Below, one piece after another: positions 1 through 47,582 of a stretch of DNA of 64,000 bases. Position 1 is the first letter of the stretch, and each line of letters opens with the position of its first letter. The translations under genes were made by a program, and so were the position numbers. The notes under the pieces are model-generated. The model saw only the letters and a program-made list of their open reading frames with translations, was not told the DNA's origin and did no database searches. This DNA is from Allacma fusca (lineage: Eukaryota > Arthropoda > Collembola > Symphypleona > Sminthuridae): the NCBI GenBank assembly GCA_947179485.1, contig OX359248.1:32869378-32933377 (forward strand), written 5' to 3'.

Positions 1-1860
1 CTCCCATTTGAATCTCAACTCCTGGAAACTGACGTGGGCAAATACATAATTCACCGACATTTAAGGCTCCAAAAATACAAGAAGTACTTACGACTAGTAG
101 TACTCGTATAATTTATGAGTGAGAGAATATACATACATAGGTACCTAGAAATTACTGGATAAAACAAGTCTTCCCATAGTCCCATATAGTCTTTCGTCCT
201 TCAAAAACTTTTAACGTAAGGGACGTACAACACAACAACTATGTATTCAGATGAGTACTGCCTATATACATACATATAAAATTACTTATGTATGGAAGTA
301 GATATATTTGCGAGCACAAAAACCTCATCTCACATTTCCTTCGTATCAGAATTATTTTGCAAGAGAAAGGGAAAGCTGGAATGAAAAGAACTTTCCAAGC
401 AAAGTAAAGAGGATGGACAAGCTTACAATGTGTAGGCAATTCCTTGGAGGAACTGAAATTAAATAGCTTCGCCTATTTAATTTATATACAGAACATTGAT
501 TTTCTCTTGAACATCTCTCCCACTAAAAATAAATCTCGTGTTGGTTCCTTTCGTGTTTGGGTGTGCGTGTAACCTTATTATTCCTAAATCTTTCCTCTGC
601 TATGGATTACGAAAACTTGAACTCCCCAAACTTTCCTTGTCAAAATCTCCGAACAAATACATCAAATAATAAGTTATGTTTGGAATTGTTGGAGAAGATT
701 GCAAAAAATAATAGATAGATTATTGGATTTCAAACAAGCAGGAGCCTCTCAGTAGAGTGAGCTTTAATTAGTAGAATGATCCAATGGATAACTGAGATCG
801 GAAATGTAAGAAAGAAAAAAAAATCAAAATAGATACATACATATATACACAGGCTGTAAAAATACATTTGTTCCTCCTTCCAGCTAATTTTTGTATAAGA
901 GCCCTTAAAGCAGACATAATATACAATTTCTCTTCATTTCTCACATTTTCAAGGGAACTACCAAAGGATTTTTCAAACATACAAAAAAGATTGACCTAGG
1001 TCAACAAATAAATTCAAAACGGTTAAATTGACCGAGGCAAAGACGGGATACTACCCAGAAAATCAATAACAAACGTCATCCCAAAATTTGTGTGTGTGTG
1101 TGTGTGTGTCTTTCGTCATGGAAAGTTTTGGTTGCTAAAAAAAGTTTGTACTGTCGAAAACTCTGCAAGACAACTCTCTTTAAAATAGGGGAATTCAAGT
1201 TTGTATAGATATACCATACCTATTCCTGAATACTGATTATTAAAATTCTGGAAAAAATAGCATCGTATTTGTGTTACGAAATGACGTCCTTATAATTTCA
1301 CACGCAAGAATCCCCGTTATTAATAAAAACTGACGAATATTATTTTAGAAACTTTGATTATTACAGTGAGTCAATAATGGCTACTTCAGTTCAGAAGTAG
1401 TGTCAATAAAGTCTTACACTTATACAAAATATTTTATACATAGGTATAAGCAAGAGGGGGGACCAATGCTTTGTAACATCTTATTGATACTCTTGCCTAC
1501 CCCACACTTACACGTACACACTACACACTACACACTTACATATGTACACAGATTTGTAAGATTACATTGAACTGATTATAGAGTGAACTCAGAATTGTTT
1601 GGATATACGATTATTGTTTCGTTAACTAGCCTAACACTCACATACACAAAAAGGTCTTTCACCCACACACATCAACTTGAAGAGGTAAAAATCGTGCACG
1701 TCTCTATATGGGAACAATCTAAAAGAACAAATGGGCTGACATCAAAGCATCAATACTTCCATGTTCTCTTTCATCCTTCTTTCAGCTCTCAGCGCAAAAA
1801 CCCTATATGTACGTACATAGGTACGCTTACCGGAGAAAATGCACATTATGCAAAAACACA

Positions 1861-1890
1861 GGGAGAGAGAGACAGAGAGAGAGAGAGAGA
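1861..1890. repeat. (GA)n microsatellite
   Basis: Near-pure GA dinucleotide run with one CA interruption. Confidence 0.95.
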
Positions 1891-2266
1891 CATAGGCTGC
1901 TAAACAAATAAAAAGTGTTAGATTTTACATGCCTACATACATAAGATACATGCATATGTGTACAAACCAAACCCATTTACAAAAAAAAAGTAGCCTCTTT
2001 GCTCCTGACGCTTGAAAGATAAAGAAATGAGAAAAAAGGCAAAAAAAAATCTATTCCTTACAGTATTTTATCCTCTAACAATAAGTCATGTTCGTAAACG
2101 TGAAATCATTGTGAGTGTGATATTGACAGATGCTGTGCGCGAGAGCAGTCTCTTCTTGGTCTTGGACTTTCAACCCACCATCATTTGTATGTACGTACAA
2201 CACAACAGTGCAGCTCTCTCAAACATCTCTTCTCCACACCTAACAAGGGCCAAGAAGAACTCAAAA

Positions 2267-2269
2267 AGA

Positions 2270-2311
<42 letters not shown>
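2267..2311. repeat. (AG)n microsatellite
   Basis: About 45 bp of AG repeats with one GG interruption, followed by more GA-rich sequence to about 2330. Confidence 0.95.
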
Positions 2312-2315
<4 letters not shown>

Positions 2316-2798
2316 GTAGAAAGAGAGAGAATTTAAACAATCTCAAGACGAAAATACATTAGCACTCTAAAGTATAAAAAAAATATGTAAGGTGTACGCT
2401 CTTCGCCTGACATTGAAGGATACTTTGTAGGTAAAATAAATAAAATATGAAAACATTTTAAGTGAAAGAGTAGGAACGTCCGGCATGCTCTCACATTGTT
2501 GCTAAACACACAAACATGAAAAGTAGCTTCTGTCCAACCGGAGACGACTATTTTCAACTGTATTATTACTGATTAGCGTCAATGCGTTAAGTGTAAATAA
2601 ATCAACTTGTTTACAAATACCCCTAAGAAAGAAACCTCTATATTTCTGCCAAATACTAATTCATCCAGAAAATTTTGCTTGGAAAAACTTCTAAAGACCT
2701 TTTTGTAACCACAATTCTTTTTCCCTGACAATGATACATTTAAATCCTCATCATAACTCAAGTTCCCTCAACCTCAACCTATTTTTTTCCCCTTAACA

Positions 2799-2824
2799 TA
2801 TGTATATGTATATACATATACATA
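2799..2824. repeat. 26-bp perfect TATGTA/TACATA palindrome
   Basis: The sequence equals its own reverse complement over 26 bp, formed by a TATGTA run meeting a TACATA run. Confidence 0.9.
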
Positions 2825-5800
2825 GGAGCAGACCAAAGTGTATATATAGTCCTTTCACACAGGATTATTATTACATACAGATACTCAGGAGCTTTTCTAT
2901 TATATAATTTGTATACATTGCAGAGATAGAGAGACGCATTTCAAAAATCGCTACTCCTAACTTACAATATATAAAAGTACATACATACATACTTATGAGT
3001 AAGTACTACACGCTCGGAACATCCACGGACCACACACCGCCTATCCCAACGTAAATAAACAAGAGAGTCCAAGCAAGAGCAAGCCTTCCTAATATTTTTC
3101 TGCCAATGAAAACAAAACTGTCCTTCCAGAAAAACGGATGAGAACGGGGGAAACCACACGAGCATGCAACAATGCTAAGTTTTCTTCTCCCATGTTACGA
3201 TGTTACACTCCACGTACTCCACTCCTTTAAGTAAGTGTCTACATACATATGCCGGTATGCAGATAGAAGAATGAAGAACAGTATTATACTAAAACGCCAG
3301 AGCAGAGCACCCTAATATAATTACATAAACACACTCTTCTTCTTTGAAGCATTCTTCCATGAAATCCCTGCCTTAAGGTTAGAAAATTAATTTTATACAC
3401 AAACTACACATGTACTATCCCTCCTTTCCCTATTAATGTTAACACACATAATTACCCATATACATGATGTGGATTAGATTTTGCATACTTATATAAAATA
3501 CAGCTGATATTCCAGCACCACCATTGCCTCCAACATCATCTCACACAAAACGTAACTTCTTATTTCACAACAATGCTTGCCTTTCTAACGCCCTCATTTT
3601 ATTGAGTACGTATTTTGTGTATAGACATACATATGTATCTCTACTGTATCTACATGCATGCATCATGCATTGCGCACTTGAACACTTATTACACGAAACC
3701 AGTGTAAACATTTATCATCAAAAAACGGAATGGGTGCCACTACGCCTCGCTCACTCAGTCATTCCTGAAACCTCTGCAATGTCATTATTCAGACAACATG
3801 GAATTAACGTATACTTGGGCGCGGTAATCCGACCTTAGGCTCAGTCTCCATTGCGATTAGATAGATTTTCATCGAAACGATAAGTATGTACACAGATGCG
3901 TAATGCCTGACAAATAGGGTACATGCTGAGTGTGATTATGGAATAATTCAACATTTACAGAGATACACATCAAATTGTGGAACAATTTCAAGTATTTCCA
4001 TGAGGAGACCTCATATATCCAGAATTAGTAATATTAGATATCAGTAAGTAAGCATATGATACATGTATAGTACCTATATAAACAGTTGTGACGTTCTAAG
4101 AGTAGCGGTATTATTCTATACATACATACATACGTACATATCTATGTATGTATGTATATGTACTGCAGAGCAAACAGTAAAGGACAAATAAATGAACCGC
4201 ACACAAACACAATTTTACTAGTACCGCAGAGCAGCATGAGCTGCTTTCTCGCTCTCTCGAGGAATTAAATTTTCTCCCAAAATCTATGTAGGGATCTGTA
4301 AGTGAATGTAAAACAGTACTATATAATTTGTTTACTGCAGATACATTGTATTTAGCTTATAAAATCGCCTCAAATATCTGACTGATGGATTCAAAAACAA
4401 TTCCAAAAACTACATAACATAACAAGACCCCATCCGAGGAGGAAATGGCGCAACAGTAAAACACTTTTCTGCGAAAATAAACCCACTGTTGCCTTATATC
4501 TGTACTTACATAAACACTCATACACTCCACTTCATGTTTTTTAAGATGAGACTATAGATACGAGAAGCATATCTCACAAACTAGGAAAATACATTTTGAG
4601 ATCATGTAAATTTACAATTTGAGTCAATTCTTATGCCAGGGAACCTCCAGAGGATGTTCCCCTTGAGGTTAAAAGTCACTAGGTCTACGCTACGTAATTT
4701 TTCTATATCTATAATTAATACTCACAAAGATATAGATATACAATTACGTAAATAGAATAAGTATAACTTCCAACGATTCTCCACCCGACGCTCTACTTCA
4801 AAAATGCACCTCTACTCAAATAAGGCCAAATATCTGCATGGATTTTGTTTACAAATGGTTGTATAGAGGTATATCTGTACATACAACTCATCATGTACCC
4901 AAACATGAGAATACTTATACGTAAAGTACAGTATCTATAGTAGTAGTCAAGGACATAATACCGGTAGAGTGGTATCAGTATCATCTGGACACACTTATGT
5001 ACTCTGTACATACATTCTAAAAAAAATTCAACGGTTACTACACACACACACACACTCAAGTACGACGAGCAAATAAATGACTCCCCACTTATAGTTCCCG
5101 CATACTTCGGAATAAATGGACAGATGCTTTCTCTTATAATCAAGATCCATATTTTCAAGTACTACTGTTGTTGCTTCTTTTTTTTTTTTGGCAAAGAGCC
5201 TTCTGCCTGCATCATTTGAGCAAGCAACAGTATACAATGTGGACGAGAACACATATATCCCTTACTTCATTAAGCCTTATATGCATACTTGCTCCAAATT
5301 GGTTATCAACCCTGACCACCAATTATCTCCAGAGCCACAATATATCTGTAGTAGCTACTGGGTCTGTGCATACATACGTGCAATCCCTATATACTTATAC
5401 TTATAGAATAATGCACACGGACAGTTTCTGCAATTCAAGCCTTGAAAATCTACATGACGTCGCAGTAGCAATTAATTTCAATGCAGCCCAACGTATTGTT
5501 AATTTGTCTTGATAACTATCGTCAAATGGAATCAAATTCACTACTCCGTAAAGCTAAGAGATTAGCGCTCGTTCTCTTGGAGGACACACACGTTCTCCAA
5601 CCAGGACTACTTACTAAAACCAGTTAGCTTTAGATACCTACTAATATATGTGCAGGAGGTCTTCCGATCCCAACTACAATTTTCTATAATAGGGAACATG
5701 GACTTTCAAGTAAAACTTCCTTCTTTATGTATCGAAGCCACTCAAAAACCACAGTATTCAGTTTGGATCACTCACTGCGGGTGCAACAGGAGCCGAAAAT

Positions 5801-6423
5801 TTAGCCTATTAATCAATTCAATGTTGAAATGGTAATACCCTAGAATTCCGAAGCCCAGCTGTCGTCGGGGGACTGTTCATTTGTCCAAATAATAATAATT
5901 ATCCCTTTTCATTTAGCACTACATACATACATAGATACATACATACAAACTAATAAATGATACTGGTTGAGCTTATTGGTAGCAATGTACATAATTATGT
6001 ACATATTGTACATATATATAATTATGTGCAGATGCAGACGTTCGAACTTCGAACACAACTTTCAAAAATCGCTGCTGCCTAATTTTATTGTAATTTTGAA
6101 GAAACTTTCTGCCCTAACAATCTGTGCTTATGGACACGTCCCTCAAGACAAAAGTTGACTGTCACACTACTCTGCCATGCTGTAAATAAATGGATACTGC
6201 TCATTACAAAACTTAGAATCAACTTGATCCAATGGAAATACATAAATCTAAAAACAAATAAAACTTTTGACAAAATCTTCGCCCCCTGCTTGTTGTCACG
6301 GTTCTATGTAAAATAATACTACGCGGGTAGTAAGTATGATGAAAGATGAAATGAAGAGTGGATGAAGAAAACTGGAAAACAAAACTATGTATAGGAAAAG
6401 GATTTCAAAGTTGAGTATCTTAC

Positions 6424-40036
<33,613 letters not shown>

Positions 40037-40594
40037 TCAGTGATTTCACTTGCAACACCGGTCACATCCATGAGGATGCTGCGTTACAAAATGAAACAAA
40101 ATAAACCACCCAAACTTCTTTTTTTTTCAACCTTGATCACCACAAGTCACAAAATTTGAAAACTCCAACTCCTCACACCAATTGCTCGATTTGACAGAAT
40201 CAAGAAGACAAAAATTCTCAGAACAAAAACACTATCCTTTACAATGCTGCGCCACTATTCACAATAATTTTTTTTCCAGAAACCATGCAATTTATCAGTT
40301 CACCAATAATCTTCGCATGCAATATCGACGACCTCAAAAACAAACGATCCCTCATAACCGAACCAGACGAAAGTAAAGAAAATTGTTAAGAATCAAAGGG
40401 AAAGAAACAAAAAATTCCACTCTTCAAAATTCCAAAGTCTTCCGCTGGACCCTTCCGAGCACTCCAACTCTACTACCGGATATTGCTCCACCGGATGAGT
40501 AACAACATGTGTATATATAAAAACAACACCAAAAACCAACCCAAACTCAAAGTAGTCTGACTGTAATGGGATATTATTATGCTTACACACAGAC

Positions 40595-40599
<5 letters not shown>

Positions 40600-40625
<26 letters not shown>

Positions 40626-40626
40626 G
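40600..40626. repeat. (GA)n microsatellite upstream of scrib
   Basis: GA repeat about 0.6 kb upstream of the scrib start codon, on the side where its promoter or 5' UTR would lie. Confidence 0.93.
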
Positions 40627-41487
40627 GGTACGACAAAACTTTAGGAAAAAAATCAATTCAAATGGAACTAAAATAAATAGTGCATGCAAATTTTATACGT
40701 CCACAACGTCAAATGTATAAAATGCCTTTGATTCTGGAGCTGTTATATCGTTATCCCAAAGTGTTTCCGTCACGGATGCACTCACTGAATCTCTACGACT
40801 GTGTAAACATGAGATTTCCAACCGAAATACCACAAGACGTTATATTATGGCTCACTCACACTACTTGAGTTGAGAGTTGAAGTTTTGAGGAGAGTGTACA
40901 AACGAGTAGAATAATAGTTCCGAGAGAGAGGAATATATACTTATACAACACGTCGAATATGAAGCGCATTCCAAATTTCGAATATTCAGTATTCCGCCAA
41001 AGTCAAGAGACTGATGGGATTCCAAAGCTCCAGGAAGCGACTGGTCCCCACTTGAAAAAAAAATCTCAAGTCCTTGTAGTATATGACACGGGGAAAAAAC
41101 ACCGACATGTGACTGACAACGGACTGTTCAAGGGAAATATTCCGAGACCGGAGGAATCAATTTTTTGACTTTGTATCCCCACAAAAATGAGTCACCACTT
41201 GAAACTCTCCAATTCTTTTTTTTTTCGAGACTGGATGAATATTTTAATCCTAGACGAAATGTCGTGACGACCCTTCTTCCAAGCTGCCCAGCCCTAAACT
41301 GAGAGTGAAACGCTAGCCCGTAACGTAGCGTAAAAGTCGAGAGAGTTATACATACATAGTGTCAACACGTCCCTGTGCTTATATATACTCAAATACAAGC
41401 CATAATATAAGCACGCTCACGCTTCTGAACGCTGCTGCTATGTGAGCATGGGAAAAACATGAGTGAGTGAGTGCGAGTTGCGAGTGC

Positions 41488-41490
<3 letters not shown>

Positions 41491-41517
<27 letters not shown>
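41491..41517. repeat. (AG)n microsatellite
   Basis: Pure AG run preceded by GAGT repeats. Confidence 0.93.
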
Positions 41518-41518
<1 letters not shown>

Positions 41519-42513
41519 CCCTAGCATTTAAGTAGAAGGTGCAGTTGACTATATTCACTTAACACTGATGGGCGCAGTTGGGAGTGGTGAGTGCTACTAC
41601 AGCATTCGAAATCTTACTCACGAGTGTAGACTCAAAAATGAAAGGAGAGGGCTGCCTATTCCGCGCTAATCACTGATTGTGAGTCTGAATAAAAAAATCC
41701 GTGGGGGTTTCGAGTTTTGAATGTACTTGATACTTGAGCATTAAGTTATTCAACTGTCCAGAGTCATGGATGAACTAGGAGCGATAAAATATCATTTAAA
41801 GTCAGTAAAAAAACTAGGTCAATAGTTCCAGTAGGTGCAAAGTAAAATAAGTTTAAACGTCAAATTGAAGGAAAATGAGATATCAATAAGCCCATGGCCA
41901 CTACTTGAAATTGTAAGTCCGAGTTCGTAGAGAAGAATGAATGGGGGAAAACATGCTCATGCGTCCCATGTTTTAAGATAATTCAATATTTGTTCAAGCA
42001 GTCACGGAAGTTGGGAAAAGTCAGGAAATGATGTTACAAATAATTTTAGAAATTTCTCTGAAGAAACGTTTTTCGTGTTCGCAATGACAGCAGTGAATGA
42101 ACAAATTGTTGGGAGGCAAAATAAATTCAATTACTCGTCAATTGTGTGCGCTACAAAAGAGTTGTAAAAGGACCTACAAAGTCCTAAATTAGCTAACCCG
42201 TTCAGATTAAATTATTTATCAATAAAAATAAAACGAATCATTATTTCAGAAAATATGTAAGAGTTACTTAACATTTTATCAACTTAATCTACCCAACACT
42301 GGCTTAATACAACAATGCATAATACTGCAGTGACAATAGGCTGAAATATTTATTTCCAACAAAATGAAAATGTTGTAATACAATCATGAACAAAAGTTAT
42401 TAGTCAAGGAATGGGACACACAGATAGAAGCCAGTGTGAAGAGAAAACTAACGTCTTAAGATAAGGACCCTCAGAAAGTGAGTTTCTCGTTTTCCAGGTC
42501 TTTTCCAGAGATT

Positions 42514-42649
42514 TATAGTAAAAACCCTAAACATGGCCGGGCTCTTAACGATAGCCTGGGTTTTAATCAATACATACAATAGCCGTCCTCTAAAGATAGC
42601 CGGGCCCTCAAATGTGGCCTGATATTTTATCTGATGGGGTTTTTCTATA
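42514..42649. repeat. MITE-like element, copy 1
   Basis: About 136 bp bounded by imperfect inverted ends: TATAGTAAAAACCC on the left and GGGGTTTTTCTATA on the right (one indel apart). The interior has GC-rich units of the type CTCTAAAGATAGCCGGGCC. Related units recur near 47,501-47,582, so this is a dispersed family. No target duplication was identified. Confidence 0.45.
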
Positions 42650-43481
42650 CATAGAATTGCAACATTGTGTGCATATAATGTTACATTTTAATCTATTGTT
42701 AAAAACAAACCAACACGTGCAGTTAGTGCATAATTTTGATTGTTGAGCATGAAATTCATGGCCACGGTTTGGCATTCACTCCGTGCTCATTATTAAATTA
42801 GGTTTAATTTAAGTAATCCTGTGAAGGTCATTTTATTTAAAGTTCAAGCTAGATGCAGTTAAAAAGGAAAATCCGGCGAATCATTTGTTGGACATTTTGA
42901 AGTCGATTCTTTAAGAATTCGTACTTTTAAAAGGCAAACAGAAAAGCTCCGTAACTTTTAGCATCGACGGGCTTTTTATTAAACATTTCATGTAAAATCG
43001 GAAAATACTTGGGGCAGAGGGTTTAAAGTAGGAAGCAATAAGCTTGATCATATGTGTTATTCTAAAGCTAGAATAATGTGCATACGTTAAGCTTCATCAC
43101 TTAAATAAAGAAATCATTGTAAATTGACAATTGAATTTTACTTACAATTTAGGAATGCCAGTAGCTACTAGTTGGAACGATGGAGGAACGAGGAGGATGG
43201 ACGAATGTGGAGCTAACTAAAGACTGGGTGTACATAGGTTAAAGATTGCATTTGCCACGCTGAGATCGTGTGCGTCTCTAAGGCTGGAATGAGCGTCGAA
43301 AAGAAGTGTTCATACAAGACAGCAACTTGAGTTCAGTGAGAAAAAAGCTGTAGAGCGAACGTATAGAGCCAGTGAAAGTATACGAATAGTGTGAAAAGCA
43401 GTTAGTGAAATTGTTTTAGGTGAATCGAAGGTGTTTCAACTGTCGGGACATCAGTTATCACAACAGATCAGTGCATCGCAC

Positions 43482-44340
43482 GGGTACAAAAATTCTGTAC
43501 CTGGACCCAAATAGTGGGTACAGGGGGAAATCGTACCCAAAACCCGTACCTGAATAAAAGTACCCATTAAATAAACGTTGGTACCAGGACCTGATTATTT
43601 TGCAAGTAGTGCGTACCTGTAGCTGAATTGTACCTGTACCTAAAATATACTCAAAATATGGACCTGTACCTGAAACATTTTCCTACGGACCTGTACCCAA
43701 TCAGGTACTTTAAAAAATTTCTGAAAACGATTCAACATTCGATGATTTACATCACACCAATTACAAACTAGAAAAAATTCTGCCTCGTCATAATTTTTGC
43801 AATACCAGACATCTTAATGGAACTATAACCTGTATACCAAATGAGGTATTGTCATCTCCAATTAAATCTTCCACTTCTAGATCATCCTCCATAACCACAG
43901 TATCATTTAACGCCATTTTTACTGGATCACAAGTGCAATTTGTAATTACACATACTTATTGCTGGCACGTTGAGCTAAGTCAACCATCTCTATTGCATAA
44001 ACGTATGCTTTTTCAAAAATTACGATGCACTCCTGTAAACACGCTAAATATCAAAATAAGAATGTAGGTCGGAGAGAAAGCCGTATTCTACTCCAGACGC
44101 CTCGTAAGATTTCTGTTTGTAAAAGTACCCACATTTTCAGGTATTAATTTGTCAGGTCCAGGTATATTGGTACCTGTTCCTGTCAGGTACAACCCAAAAA
44201 ATTCCAAGTTTGTACCTGTACCCAACACCTGGTTTTGTACCCAAAATTTTTGTACATATAGCTAGTACCCATAAAGTACCCATCCAGTTTGGGTACTTAA
44301 ATAGAGTGCCCATTTCGGACCTGGACCTGTACCCAAATAC
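43482..44340. repeat. GTACC-rich degenerate repeat region
   Basis: Two blocks (about 43,482-43,705 and 44,125-44,340) densely packed with GTACCC, GTACCT and GACCTG units in both orientations, around a roughly 420-bp centre without them. Such subterminal arrays are typical of some hAT-type DNA transposons, so this may be a decayed non-autonomous copy. That is inference; no terminal inverted repeat or 8-bp duplication was established. Confidence 0.55.
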
Positions 44341-44383
44341 TCTTAATAAGTTCTTTTTTTTTAAAAAAAAGGACTTATTAAGA
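44341..44383. repeat. 43-bp inverted repeat (hairpin-forming)
   Basis: Arms TCTTAATAAGTTC and GGACTTATTAAGA (one mismatch in 13) flank nine T followed by eight A, so the whole segment is a near-perfect palindrome. It directly abuts the GTACC-rich repeat. Confidence 0.85.
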
Positions 44384-44626
44384 CTGCAAAATAGGATTTT
44401 TTGAACTAAATAAGAAAACATATGCAGTCACAATTGACCGGAGAACACAAAGGCAACAGATGAAGTAGATTGGACCAAGTGTGCCTGTAAGTTCAAAGTA
44501 TAATTATTATGATAGTAATTATTTCATGTAGGTATACAAGTTTTTGCTAATATAATTGTAATAATATAATTTCAAAGTTTTGCAGGTTGGGTTATGAAAT
44601 TTGTGTAGACACCAACCGATGACTTC

Positions 44627-45068
44627 ATGGAAATGGTGAAGCTAGATTGGGAGGAAATTGAGTACCCAAAATTCACCAGGACCCGATTGTGCTCAAACAA
44701 AACTAATATCATTGAAATTGAGAAACGAGTACGAAATCTATTGCCCGTGTTTCGTGAATTAACTGGTTTGGGTTGCCCTACAGGAGAGTATTGCTAGACG
44801 TATTGAAGCTGTCATAACAACTGAGGATTGCAAGGTAAGTTTTATTATGTTATAATGACAATAATAATTTATTCTTTTCGCATCAAAAATTGTTTGTTGT
44901 TTTTAGTTCGGCTGCAAAATATGCGTTGGCAATGAAATCGCACATGTGTTTCCACATTTTGAGCATGCAACCTGCAGTATTTGTCTACCTTTGTTTTGGA
45001 TCGCTGTCACTTGTGCCGTTCTAGTATTGAAGTGTTTTATTGTAATATTAAAGAGGCCACAAGAATTT
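44627..45068 (+). pseudogene. Decayed RING-finger fragment, IAP-like
   Basis: Segment 44907-44993 reads CKICVGNEIAHVF, then HFEHATCSICLPLF. After a frame change comes RCHLCRSSIEV. Spacing resembles the C-terminal RING of inhibitor-of-apoptosis E3 ligases (CKIC, H, TC..C, C.LCR). The Cys expected just before the His is Phe and the frame is broken, so zinc binding and function are doubtful. Upstream, an open segment 44627-44795 and a possible intron (donor GTAAGT near 44836, acceptor TTTTTAG at 44906) suggest it was once a spliced gene. No BIR domain is visible. Confidence 0.35.
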
Positions 45069-45426
45069 ACAAATAATTGTGTCGACACATCATTATTTTT
45101 TATTATGAACTTAAATTAGTATTATTTATTATTTAAAACTCTGGGGAGTTCTTTTCTTCTTAACATAATAATCACGCATCGACTTTCATTTTTTCTGATA
45201 CCAAGCAGCTGTAAATCATAGAACATGTACAACTCATGTATTTTAATTTTTGTGACGTGCTTATTATCACTGAATTAGTATTGCCAGAGAATTCATATCG
45301 ACATGAAAATAAAGCGTAAACAAACAATTCCTCGTTCTCACCATCAAGTCCTTTCCCCATTGAAGAAGCGATTTGTTTCTACGCTCCCGATGCAACATTC
45401 CATGACTTGATTTGCATGACTTTATA

Positions 45427-45454
45427 CACTCAACAAACTAATTATCCGGACAGC
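45427..45454. repeat. Left terminal inverted repeat of the Tc1 element
   Basis: 28 bp (30 with flanking TA) exactly reverse-complementary to 47071-47098. Begins CACTCAACAAAC and contains TTATCCGGACAG. Confidence 0.96.
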
Positions 45455-45737
45455 ACCACCTGTATTCTTAAGTCACAATTATCTCAGGACTTGCTATACT
45501 TACAACAGTACAAAAGGATCCTTGACATCTACCCAATAAGAAAATAGTCAAAATTGTTGTAATAATAATGCTCAAAAGCCGCGAAAGTTAAATGAAGCGG
45601 GAGAGGCAGCTTTCGGGGCAAAGTAATTATCCGGACAGATACAAATTCCGAGGTTTTGGTCCAGGTAAGAGCTTTAATTTTAGATAATTTCTTAAAATTA
45701 CGCAAGCAAAGTATTTTTAGTAGCTTTTAGTAATTAA

Positions 45738-46817
<1,080 letters not shown>

Positions 46818-47070
46818 ATTTACTTTGTTTGTTTTTATTTTAACATTTTTATGTGAAAAAAATCATAAACCTAACTTTGTCCGGATATTTTTTTACCCTG
46901 TTTTTTGGACTTTCCGGCTGTTTAAATTTTTTAACCATACTAAATTAATTCTGACAAGCATAAAATTTAACATACTAATAGTGGATATACGTGGCAATCA
47001 TTTGAGTATTTTACTATAAAATTCTAGCAATTAGTTCCGAAATTAATTGAAGTCTTCTGTCACACGAACG

Positions 47071-47098
47071 GCTGTCCGGATAATTAGTTTGTTGAGTG
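47071..47098. repeat. Right terminal inverted repeat of the Tc1 element
   Basis: Perfect inverted copy of the left end, ending in GTTTGTTGAGTG before the TA duplication. Confidence 0.96.
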
Positions 47099-47500
47099 TA
47101 CTTTGAGTTCTGAAGACCGTAAGGAAACTTTTGACTTTCATACAAGAGAATTAACTCCGAGCATTCGTAGATGTCCCCTGGTTCCTGTTTCCCGAGTTGT
47201 TCCGTAGTTTGGTCTTCCTCCATAGTACAAATGCAATTTTAATTTAAAGCGCCGATGAAATGTTAAATTAAATAATTAATATAGAAATTCTTATTATAAT
47301 CAGCACACGTTCAGTATCGACGATTCCATCTCTAAGTTAAAACCAACTCTCATCCATGAGATATGAACTAGATATGACCTGTTCCATTCAAACTCTCGAT
47401 GAAGCTCTATTTGATAAAGCTTTCTTTTTTTCTGCCAGCGTGGCTACAATTTTCCTTGTCATGTTTCTGTCCTGTTCTAGTGTGAACTACATGACGACAA

Positions 47501-47582
47501 CGGCTCCTAAATGTAGCCGGGCCTCTAAAGATAGCCTGAGTTAATGTTTTAAAGTTGGCCGGGGGCCATTTGGGGTTTTTAC
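47501..47582. repeat. MITE-like repeat, copy 2 (partial)
   Basis: Contains TAGCCGGGCCTCTAAAGATA units and ends in GGGGTTTTTAC, matching the interior and end of the repeat at 42,514-42,649. Only one end is evident. Confidence 0.4.

Larger units (their letters stand above)
1..6423. other. scrib intronic DNA left of exon 8; no exon recognised
   Basis: No open frame here resembles a PDZ domain or any known protein. The stretch holds (TG)n near 1089-1109, (GA)n near 1861-1890 and 2267-2311, and many TACATA/TATGTA runs. It probably lies inside the next scrib intron. Confidence 0.5.

Noticed and set aside
43849-44067. 72-codon open frame inside the GTACC-rich region
   Set aside because: No similarity to transposases or other proteins that I can recognise.
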